Positions 11,401-23,400 of a stretch of DNA of 64,000 nt are shown here, piece after piece. The translations under genes and the position numbers were made by a program. The stretch comes from Agelas oroides (taxonomy: Eukaryota; Porifera; Demospongiae; Agelasida; Agelasidae), in NCBI GenBank assembly GCA_949130485.1, contig OX422185.1, positions 10,452,118 to 10,516,117 on the forward strand, given 5' to 3'. Position 1 is the first letter of the stretch. Each line of letters opens with the position of its first letter. A model generated the notes under the pieces. The model was not told the DNA's origin. It saw only the letters and a list, made by a program, of their open reading frames with translations, and searched no databases.

Positions 11401-14400
11401 ATTGTGAGGACTGTGGATGTCTGGTTGTCGCAGCTGAGTGGTAGAGCATATGTGGCTCAAAGCCTTGAGTTTGATTTTTCAGTGACTGCTGGCTTTTCAC
11501 CCTCTGTTTTCACCTCATACCATCAAAATGTCTATTTTCAGCTGAGGCAAGGTGCTCTACTGATTTGAAAAAAAGGAAACCAAAAAGCACTCGGCATGGG
11601 TTTTTCAGTTGACCCCTAACAAAGTTACATACTGAGTGGTTGCTTGGTTGTTTAAGTACTACCAGCACTGTGCTTATAGAAAATTGTGAGAGCTAGTGGT
11701 TGTAGTTTAGTAATAATAGAGCAGTGGTGGCTGAAGCTAGGAGCTCTTGGTTTGATTCTCGGCAGTTACAAGCTTTTCACTCTCATCTATTCTAACCCGG
11801 TAACTTCAGGAGTTAACTCTCTAAAACTCCACTGCCTCTAATGCTTACTTATTTATTTGACTCCACTTTATTTTTTTACTCCCTCACTTGTACGACAGCT
11901 CCAGTGGCAATGTTGAATGATGACAGAGAACTGGTCCCTAATGCAGTCATCAACACCTACCGTATGTATTTACCTACTAACCGGTCTGCACTAAATCTAA
12001 GGTGTATTGGAACTATTGGAAATGGAAGGCTGCAGTGGTTCACAAGGGAGGTGGAAACGTTACCACAGATGATCACTTCCACTAACATACCAACAGTTGA
12101 AGGGTTGAACATTACATTTTTGGATCGCATGCAAAGAGATACTAACCTTGTCTACCAACCCGTTAATGTTCAAAGCACCGGGTACTACACTTGCAGATCG
12201 GAGGAGTCTGGCTACATGGTGGAAGTGTACACCACTTTGATTGATCCTCTTTGGGAACTTTTAGTTCCAACTGTAGAAACGATTGAACTTCCCATTGGTG
12301 CTGTTGTTACCATCACAGCTCGCTATGCTGATACCTCTTCTGGTTACATAAACTCAGGTCGTGGTTTCTTCTATGTGCTCATGTTCCTTCCCTGTGTTGA
12401 AACTATGCCTGATGTGGTGTTGGCCTCTGGAATAACCAGTCAGTACAGTAACCAGTTTACATACTCTTTCAGAGCAGCAGTTGGAGGTTCAGGTTTATAC
12501 CAACTTAATGGTGAGTGTTGTTAACTCTACAGGTCAGTTTTATTTTGCACTCACCTTCTCAAAAGCCAATTAAGCTACAATTATTCGACGTGTCAAATTG
12601 GATGCTGGCTAGGAAGAATCAGTGCATTAAAATCAACTGTCCTTTATTAAGATTTCACATTATATATTTGTTCATTCATCTATCAGCCATTCATATTCAT
12701 ACATCTGTCCTCTTGTCCATTCATCCATCCAACTCACTATCCGTTCATCTGTCCTTGTGTCCATCTGTTTGTCTGTTTTTATTCACCCGTCAGTTCATTT
12801 GTCTATCTGTTTGTTTTTTCATCCGTTGGTCCATCCATCCATTTACTCACTCGTTGATTTCAACATATGGCATTATCGTCCTCCACTGCAGCAACACACC
12901 TAATGACAGGGAGGGTGTTCTCCAATGAGACTGATATTGTCATCACAGGTGATTTGCGAGGCATTCATTTACCTTATCGGTCTCTTTCCAATCTTAGCAG
13001 CTATACATTTGTTGTTAGCTACGGAATACTAAGTAAGCTGGTATGTTACGACATAATATTTGTGTACCTATACATTACTAAAGTGTTAATCATCTACTTT
13101 TATCGACATGGCTTACAGTTCCTTATCTGGTGGAGTTTGACAGGACCGTGTATGTTCAGCGAGACCGAAATGTCACCCTCAGATGCATTCCAAATGACAC
13201 ATTGGCTCCAGTTCTGTGGAGAATACAGTGAGTTGTAGTACATACTTACATGTTCGTATACGTATCACTAGAGTATTTGTGGTCCTTTTAGCGTGAGTTG
13301 GATATGATTCAATCTAACACATAATACCTGATTTAATCTTTTTCCTTCAAACGATTGTACATTATAGTAGAAGAAGTAGAAGACATGTTTGTTTGATTGC
13401 AAGTTTTGATAATGATCATTATACCCGCAGGAGTTTTGAAGTTGATCTAGAAAGGGAACCCCAGACATACATTTTATCACCTCCTGGTCTCAACCACACT
13501 GCAATCTTCAATGCAACTGCTGTAGCGCTCATGTACAGCCGTTCCCTGAGTGTAGTTCATCGTCTGTCTCTCCAGTGTGGGTTTATCAATGGAGATAACA
13601 CTGGTACTCCTTACACCCGTCAGTTTACAGATTTATACATCCAACCAGGTAAAAAATAACGAAGACATACATTTGTTGTAATGAGAGGAAATGTAAAGCT
13701 GGCAGTTGTTGAGAATTAATCCCAGGGCTCGAGCTGCCAGGCTTGAGCTGCCAGTGCTCTGACCACTGATCTACAACCACCAGGCAACCATTAACCCTCA
13801 CCAGTTTTAAACCTGATAACAACAAACATGTCTATATTTCTACCTGTTCTGTATAAACATGGAATTTGGAACAGCTTTCATGATGTCTGATGCAGATAGG
13901 TACATGGATAAATAGATGGATATAGTTGCAAGATAGATAATAGTGAATTGCAATAATTATAACAAAGACCGTCTGTATCTAAGTCATTGCTTTTACCATA
14001 ACCATTGCATACATAAGTATGCACAAGCTTTGAGCAGAATGAGGTAGTAGATCTCTAAGACAAGAATAAAACCACCCACTCTGCTATGTAGTCAACTTGT
14101 GGCTGCTGGCTGAATAAAGAGCTAGAGAGTGTCATTCCTTTTGTCTGTTGTTTTGTGGTATCTGCAGAACGTCTGAGGATGCAGTACACAGGTCAAACAC
14201 AACTAAATATATTCAACAATACAGTCATCAACACTTTTGCCAGAGGTTCACCACCACCCAGCAAACGTCAAATCTCACGAACCTTTTCCGTTGACTGCTT
14301 TGGAGCCCAGGGAGACCACAATCCTTTCTGGAGTACCAATAATCCACTCCTTGGTGATGAAAATGGAATTACAGGCTACCAGTCGATAGTACTATCAAAC

Positions 14401-17400
14401 TATTCTGCAAGAGTTCAGTTACTGGCTGTGACTCCTGGTTTGAATGGTACCTTTTCTTGTGTATCCAATAGAAGTGGACTATTCTCACAGTTCTTCCTCA
14501 CTGCAGGTGAACTTAGCATTTATTATACTCCATTTATCCATTGTTGCTTACAGTACATATTGCCGATGTACAGTCACATGGTTGCCATGTTGTAATATTT
14601 TTTTCCTTTTTTGTTACTTTCTCTTTATTAGAGAACCCCTATGTGAGGCGTGTGTCACTTCCGGTTGTTACAGTGCTGGAAGGAGATCCTGTAAGACTTG
14701 AGTTTGTGGTTGCTGTGGATAGTAATGGCAACACTTGGAACCGTGAAGTGGAGGGTTTTACTTTCACCAATACACAACAACAGAGAAGGAGGGCTGATTT
14801 TGAAGTGTACTCTAGCGATTTCCCTCAGAACTATGCACTTGATATTGCCAGTGTGTATCGGTCAGATGAAGGCGTGTACACTGCATCAGTGCAAGGTAAA
14901 ACTTACAGGAGAGAAATAATTTAGTGTGTTAATGTATTCAACTGCAATGATCTCATGTCTTGTATTAGTATCATGCAGAGCTATAATATTGTCATCCATA
15001 GCTAGCAAATGTAGCTGCTATTATGCGAATGTACTTGCATACATTGTGGAGGTGGTAGTGGTGTTATGTAGTACTTGGTTCCAATAACATTTTCATCTAC
15101 GTACAGACTTCTCCTGTGAAGATGAAAGTGGATTGAACTGTATTGTGGAGATGAACATTACCTTGAGTGTGATCAGTGAGTAGCTGTCTCTGTGCACAAT
15201 GTCTGCTCAATGCCAAATCTTCATTGATGTGTAGTTTACTATGATTGTGAAGCCTTGAAATGCAGAGTTAGAATTGAAGCAAGCCCAGCATATCCACTTA
15301 GTCTAGAATATACACTAGAACATTGGCAGAAAAAATATCAGTTTTTCTGACTTGAAGTTAGTTCTGCAGAATGATCTTGTGTTACAGAGATTAAGGCCAC
15401 AATGCACACTAATTACATAGAAGCAGTTTTTATAGTATTGATGCTGCAAAGAAGGTTGATTTTAGTTTCCATGGTTACAGAGTTCTGTCCACGTGAGGTC
15501 AATGGTGGCATCCTGTGGCCGAGGACAGTTCAGGGTACTCCTGCTATGGCTCCCTGCAGAGATGGAGGTGACAGATTCCGAGAGGGACCAATGGTCACAC
15601 GGAGTTGCTTGGGCAATGGAGAATGGGCCGAGGCTGATTTTACCAGATGTACCTTGGACGTGTCTGATGGACCATTCTTACTGTTGTGGTTTGTGATTGA
15701 AGCAGATGAAATCAGTAATGCCCAGAGAACTAACCTGGAGGAAAATGTATGTTGAGCTCAAACTCTGAACTTTGAACTTGTGCATTTTTACTATCAACAT
15801 TGCTATCATTCTTTTCCTTGCTCAGATGAGACAGCTACTGAACATGCATGGCGTGCAATACACAAGAGTGACTCTGCAGTCAGTGTATATTGCAAGTGTG
15901 GCAGTAACCTTTGAAATAACATTGCCCACCAGTACTTCTGCACAAAACAGAGAGCCACTCAGAACATTTGTAAACTTCTTTACCAATGACCTTCAGAGTC
16001 TGGCGGGGTTTGTTGTTCAGAATGGAAGTAGAGGGACCCTGCAAGTTATTCCAACTGGTTAGTACAACTGCATGAAAGTGATATCATATCATCGCTACTA
16101 AAGTAGAGAGGTTGATAACTATTGTCATGTTTCAGCGTAAAGCGTAAGGTTACATATACTTAGCCATGTTTATCAACTACCAATTTTTAGGCTCATGTCC
16201 ATGTGTGAGGGAGACTTCCAGTTCCATTGAGCTCTGTACTGGAGCTGCTGTTAGTCCTTGTGACTGCAGTGGAGGATCAGGATGCCAGGTCTGTGTGTGT
16301 GTGTGTGACCGTTTTTGTCACATGCTACATATGCTACAAATAGCAACATTTGACAAACACTGTAATTGTAGGGAGAAGTATAGCTCAGTAGTTGTAACAT
16401 CTTTGCAATGAAACTATTCTACACGTAGGGTGTCCAGATACCTCTAATTTACACTGTCAGGATGTATTTAATTTGGACTGAGGTAATGCCTTTCTAATGT
16501 AATACATACTGCAAATATAATCGATTGGCATCTGCTTGAATTTGTAACAGTAAAAGTAATAGAGTAGGAGTAGCTAAGTTGTGTAGCAGTTTAGATTGGT
16601 GTAAACTAGTGTGTTTTTATTCACACAGTGTCAAGACCCATTCGTTGGTGATGGAGTGAGGTGCACTTTAGACTCAGATGGGGATGGCTACCCAGACCAA
16701 CCTCTGCAGTCCAGCTCGTGTAGTGTAAGTGAAGGAGAGGAGCTGCCAAGATACTGCCAACAGGTGAGCTTTTTTACTGTCGTTGTATACAACTCTATGT
16801 ATAGCATGATTAGTAAAATTACAGTAACTGTATAATCTAGAGCAATTTACCATAGCTATTTATATAATGATGTCTCCCTCAATAAAATTGCAATGCTCTT
16901 CTTTTAGTGTAATGTCTGAGTGTTCTGAGCTCTCCAGTAGCTATCACACTGGTAGTAGTAATAGAAATACATGCACAGGCTGGCATCCAGGCATTGTAAG
17001 GATCTGATGCTCAAAATTATCTGTACATAGATACACAGTAGCACTATGTCTAGTCTCTTCCTAATGGCTACTTCCCACGAGCATGAGATTGGAGGGATGT
17101 AGATTGGGTGTGTAAATATTGGAGGGATGCATGTTGGAGAGATGCAAATTTGAGGGGCACAGTCTTGTCTTCTCAATTTTTACTGCCTTTGCTATATTAT
17201 GGGTTAATTGACTGCCCACTATTGGAAAATCATATTACTTGTATATTTTATGTTCCCACAGGATGTGTGTGTATCAGTGAATAACCCTAACCAGATGTCC
17301 ATGTCTTGCGTGCCTGATATAACCACAACAGTGCCAAGTAAACTTTTACATTGAGCAAAATAGTACATTAGTACAGAATGCGATTTTGTAGTCATGCGCA

Positions 17401-20400
17401 AAGTTTGTTTCAACATGTTCTTGGGAATACATTACTGTCTCTATGTCATTCAGCGTTCAATGGCTGTCCATATGGTCCGGATTCTCGATGGAATATCGTC
17501 TGGGCTAACACACCAAGGAATACAGTGGACACACAGCGGTGTCCAGGTGGAGTGGAAACCAGAGGTAACATACAAGTATGGTAATTTATGAACGATGTGA
17601 AAACTGTGCTCAATCTGGAGACAGTCTTTCCATCATGAAACTACCATGTGTTTGCAGGCAATGCTACTCGATTGTGCATGGGAGATGGTAACTGGACAGA
17701 ACCAAATGTCTTGGAATGTGAATCACTGCAATTTCTTCGTATTCGTTTGGAGGTATTTTATCTTTGTTACTCCGTTTTTGTTGTATACCACATGTTCCAG
17801 GTTTGGTCTTACCTGTCAGTTCTCCCTTCTCACTTCCTCCTCCCTACTTTTCTCCTCCTACTTTTCTCCTCCTACTTTTTCCTCCCTCCATCCATCACTC
17901 CCTCTATTACTTTGTCCCTTTCCCCATCCTTCTTTCCCTCCTCCCATCCTAATTTCTCCATGCCTCCCACCTTCATTCCCCCTCCCTCCCTCCCTCCCTC
18001 CCTCCCTCCCTCCCTCCCTCCCTCCCTCCCTCCCTCCCTCCCTCCCTCCCTCCCTCCCTCCCTCCCTCCCTCCCTCCCTTCCTCCCTCCCTCCCTCCCTC
18101 CCTTCCTCCCTCCCTCCCTCCCTCCCTCCCTCCCTCCCTCCCTCCCTCCCTTCCTCCCTCCCTCCCTCCCTCCCTCCCTCCCTTTTGCACGTCCTCCTCT
18201 AAGCATAGCTGTGCCATTTTCTCTTCACCCCCTTTACTTGTGTGTGACACTGTTACAATTCTGTCCTACAGGCAGCAGATGTATTTTCTGGTAACAGAAG
18301 TATAGCTCAAGTCTTGGCACAGAGTGCTGCCATCACAAATCAGATAGTGATTGCTACCAATGCTACAGTGGTATCTCTATTACCCTCCGACCTCAATACA
18401 ACTAACAATGTTCTATCAAACGTGATAGGTGCACTGGAAGATGGCTTGTCTAGTGGTGTTGAAGCTCCAGATGAGGTACACTTTTTGTTTGGTCTGTTCA
18501 CAGTGGGTAATGTTACTGTGGGTACTTTTAATTTTGTAGAAAAATGAACATTGTAACTATATATACATCTTCAGAAATTTGTGCATGGACAGTACTGTAG
18601 GCACATGTGTTCCATAAGAATTACGTAATGATGCAACTTTCTAGATACCAGCTACAGCATGGTTGTCATGAATGCTGACTTACATAATTATTGTAATGTG
18701 AAAAATATAGCTAGAGCATAACAATAATTATCCTAGGACCATGAGACTATTGGACGATTACTACGTATAAGCCTCTGCACGTTTGCAGGTCTAACAATTA
18801 TAATATCATTGTATGAGCCATAGTTGACTAATTAAATGTTATCTTCATTGAGCACATGAACACATTGTTGGTGTTGTGCAGTAGTGCATGATTTATGCTT
18901 TTGCACTTTCTCAGAGAGTAGTTGATGTGCTGAATAACATACTGGAGGAGAACAACTTAAATGGATGGATGGATCTGCAGGAGGTAATTTCCCAGGCCAC
19001 TCCCAGATTTTATCTCGCAGCCGTGGAGAAAAATCTTCTCCACGGCTGCGAGTTAAAATCTGGGAGTGGCCTGGGAATGAGGCTAGGAGGTAAATACGTT
19101 GGATTTGAGTGCAGTTTGTGTTGCATGCCATTAGATAAACCACGAATAGAGATTGGTATGTTAATTATCACACACTGAGAATACATCCTTTTAGTCTACC
19201 CACACATACATAAATTGTTCTACCTCTTAGAATCAAGCTCAACTTGTAGCTTACACAGTCTCTGTGTAGGTGTGTGCATGTAATTTTGTGTGATATTCAC
19301 ACATGCAGGCATCACCAGGAAGCCAGTTGGTGTTGGACAATGCTGAACGCTATGGACTCTACCTTGCAAGCTCGTTAAATGGTTCGAACGGAACCCAAGT
19401 ATTATCCAGAGGGAACATAGGTATGCATAATAATTCTGGCTGTAATGCTGCCATAATTATACCAAAAATTTGACATCTCATTTTAAGCACTTTTTGTTAC
19501 CATTTTAAGTATTAAACTGTTGGAGATTTCAACTATTTAATTGTCAGTTTTCTACGATATTCCACCATTTCCTCTTTATAGTGATCAGTGCAAGACAGTT
19601 TGATGATACCAACATGGATATGTCATCACTAGAGAGTGAGGTATTCCCAACAGTGGAGGATTTGGTGAACTACACAAGCCAATTCAATCCAGCACAGATA
19701 ATAATACCTGCACAGGTGTTGCTTGATGCATTGACAAGTGAAGGTAACTCCCACACAACATATACTGCACAATATAACATTGTTAGCATTATTTCAAGCT
19801 TTGGTATACAACTCTATGAATTTAAGAGAAAGGAAGTCTTGAGATCATGTTAATTTATATTACTACATTTATGTGCATAGTTTGCTAATGTGAATTCTCT
19901 TGTATATACTTGATACGTAGGTGTCTGTTAGAAAGTGCAAAATATATGTTACCTACTACTGCTATACATTTACAGGAAGTGTTCCAATTGCTCACATCCT
20001 CTTCCAAAACCTGGAAGACTTTCTTCCCAGCTCTGTAGATGGATTAAAGTAAGTACTCTCTCAGTACACCAAGTATACTCTGTCAGTACATTCCTGAACA
20101 CCAAGTGGATATCTACTTAGAATCACTCAGTCTTCCATATATAGATGAGACGTATAATATTATGACTATGAATATGTCTTCCAGTACAGTATGTATGTAG
20201 ATGATATGTTATGTCAATCTTCTCTTGCCAGCAATAGTCGGGGTGCTTCTGCCGTGGTGTCATCTCAAATAGGACGCCGACAGACATCATTGCTTGTCTC
20301 TTCCAACACTCTGGAGCAGAATCCCGTGTCTTTAATGTTTAATTTCACATCTGTATGTTGCTGTTGATCCTAAACATGAGTATTACTCATATATAGCTAC

Positions 20401-23400
20401 TCTATCTTAGGCATATTGCTTTTTATAAAACAATCACTTGTTACTTAGCTGTGCTGGATGTTGAAGTGTATTTATTTTGTTGTAGATGGATGAAGCACTT
20501 GGGTACAGATGTTCCTACTGGAATTTCTCTGAACCGTAAGTACACGTTTTATTAGTATTACAGGCTCTGGATTATATAGTGATGTCAATGTTTATTTCGG
20601 CCATCTTATGGTACTGACAGCCTGTGCTAACATTACTACAGATGTTCATAGTATCAAAATATCTCACCTGTACAGTGTTGGAAATGGAAGTTGGGAATCA
20701 GAGGGAATCACTATCATCAGCAATATGACTGATGGTAATACAACTTTGGTGCAGTGTCTGAGCACCCATCTCACCAGCTTTGCAGTGCTCATTGATGTGG
20801 GAGGAGGATTACAGGTCTGTTTTGTGACATTGTTGGAAGAGTGAAATCACTGCCAGCATATAACTCTTCCTGTACCTGTGGCACTTAAGCAATATATACT
20901 CTTGATACACTATTACATATGCAGAAGGAAAGATATATAGGGGGTATTTCTTGTATCATGAACTTTAGTGGCTGCTGATCAACTGTGATTTTGTGCATAA
21001 TATAATAAATATGAACCACAGTAGCAATATGTTGCTAAATAGTCTGTTTTCTACAGAACATACCACCACAGGAACGACTGGCTTTGCAGATTGTTTCCTA
21101 CATTGGATGTGCCATTTCTGTAGTGTGCCTTATCATTGCTATAGTTTTCTTCCTTCTACAAGGGTAAGTCAACACAATTTACATTCATATACACTGGCAT
21201 ATAGCACAATGTCAGATAGTGAGTACTTTTTCAGTTGTAGTGCCTACAATCAGTTAAAAACGCTGTTAGTGTCATAATCCTGTCTTCGTAGGAAGAAGCT
21301 CTTCACTGCTGTTCACTTGTTTGTGCACCTGAACCTATCCATCTCCCTGCTGCTGGGATACTTGATATTCATGATTGGTATAGAAACTGCCAGAAGCACC
21401 ACTGTAAGTGTATAGTTACATAAATGAATACAGGATATTGTGGCACAAGTGCAAGGAATTAGACTATTTTGTTGCTGTTTTACTAGCTTTGAACTTGGGT
21501 GATAACTTTGTATACATTATTGTATATTAATTGGGAGGTGTACACTGAATAGAGTGTTGCTTATTGCTATAAGGTGGCAGGGAACCCTGTGTTTTCAAGG
21601 TCAACATACCTGGAATCCAAGCAGATAGAATTCTTTGTGTAAACTTTTAGCGCACAGTCCGTTTTGGGAGTCTTCATCCGTTCACTGTCCATAAAATTGG
21701 GGATTTTCCCCATTTCCTGTCGGCATTGACATCCAATAATCAGTTTATAATTAAGTTAGTTAAGATGTGGCCTGGCGGAACCCCTCATGTGGTGGTCGGA
21801 ACTTTGAAGATAAGCTTAGATCGACTTTAAAAAAAAAAAGGAGTTTAGTAGAGTGCTATGGTGTCAGTAGCTGTGAGTAGTGTGAAGTGCCTGCTTGTGA
21901 AAGCAAGCTTGTGTCTAGAAGCAGCAGAAAGGCCACAGTGGCCAAGACTGTACTCATTGGGCAGGCCCAGGTCTTGCGATCGTATGCCAAGCCTAGTAGG
22001 TGATCGTGGCCTGGTGCTTCGAGTGCTGGGCTGGGCTTTAACTAGAATGCGCAATATATTGTTGGTACTACGTTGGCGTTGACAAGAAAGCTGCAGAGGA
22101 GTTGTGTGTGGAACAGAACCGTGAGTTGTTTAGCGACATAAGGGGGAGAGGTGGGGCTAGTAATGCTTGCTTCCACTCGTGAATGAGCCCCTCCCGTAGA
22201 CAAGCTGTGAATTTTTGGAAATGTGCATTCATTTTGGTGCTGCAGTCAAAGTTGTCCATTCCAAGAGTAGTGACAAACATGAGTCTAGCCTGACTTTGAG
22301 AGTAGCTCTGAACAAAAGCTGGCACAGATTGATTTGAGATACATTGGTGGTTAGGACGCTACCTACAGTGAGTGTGTAGATGCGTCCATCGAGTGGCAAT
22401 TTTGGGTTCATGAATATATTAATGAGCCGCTAAAACCCTTTTTAAAATTAGGCAAAGCAAGATTGCCCTAAAGCAAACCCTAACCCTGAAACTAGGAGTA
22501 ACCCTGGTCCTGACTGTAACCCAAGTTTATGTTTTCGTTAACCTCCGCCGAAAGACTTCACCGCCACCTTAATCCCTGTCTCATCTAGTTTCAAAAAGTG
22601 CTAAAACAAGTGAAAGGCCTGTCATGTGATATCCACATGTCTAGAATGTACTCATTAAAATGCAGTAATACCCTCCAAACAAAGGATGGATCAGAAATGG
22701 ACCTTTTGTCCCTTGTAGAGAGGTTGTCATCTTCTTAGAGGTTTTGTTTTAAAACGATTGCAAAGTCCTTAACGACAAGACACTATACATGATAACATGT
22801 TCTACACACATAATATTGTACTTCATTTTGATGGAATTGCGAGATGACAAGAGCAATATTAATTGTATAAAAAATGTATAATGCTTTGCAGTTATGACTT
22901 TTATAATTATACAGTAAATAAATAAACATTCGATTGTTAATTTTAACCGAACTTTCTCATCATTTATGAGTACAGTGGAAAGGACCACCGCTGCATGTCC
23001 GGAATACGGAGGTATCCGAAGGGCATTCGGTATACTTCCGGTAGGCGTGGTATTAAACGTGTGCTCGGGCTGTTGAGCACGTGGATAAGGTCGCATTTTC
23101 GGACCTCTCCGTTGCTGTACCATGGTGAGAAAGGCTAGCACAATGAGCAGCAGTGCTAATATAATGGCCGGTCTTTGAAGTCAGTAACGTTGGTGCACAA
23201 TCTTACGAAAGCAGTCCGCGGCGACAATCGTCCGCATCAGTATTGGTGGGTGTAGTTTTACTTCTTACTGTCCTTTTTCAGAGGTAATTTTGTACTGGCT
23301 ACGGTACGTCTAGGGCTGACCAGTGTCTGTTGTACGGAGTTGAGGTGTGCCCGCTTTTCGAAGTTTGAAAATGTTTTAGTTCCGTATGGTAATATCAATC

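Larger units (their letters stand above)
11070..11898 (+). other. Intron 11 with two SINE-like copies
   Basis: At 829 bases this is one of the larger ectodomain introns; most of its second half is tRNA-like repeat (separate entries). No exon seen. A G-run (aggggggg) lies near 11380. Confidence 0.5.

Noticed and set aside
11405-11800. Functional tRNA genes
   Set aside because: A- and B-box-like motifs are present, but no cloverleaf with a proper anticodon stem could be drawn; SINE-like repeats fit better.
12655-12928. ORF with repeated HPS/SVH/CLS residues
   Set aside because: Translation of a degenerate tetranucleotide repeat in intron 12; only 12892-12948 in another frame fits the spliced protein.
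17646-18305. Pro/Ser-rich and Gly/Arg/Glu-rich ORFs on both strands
   Set aside because: Direct translation of the CCCT microsatellite inside an intron.
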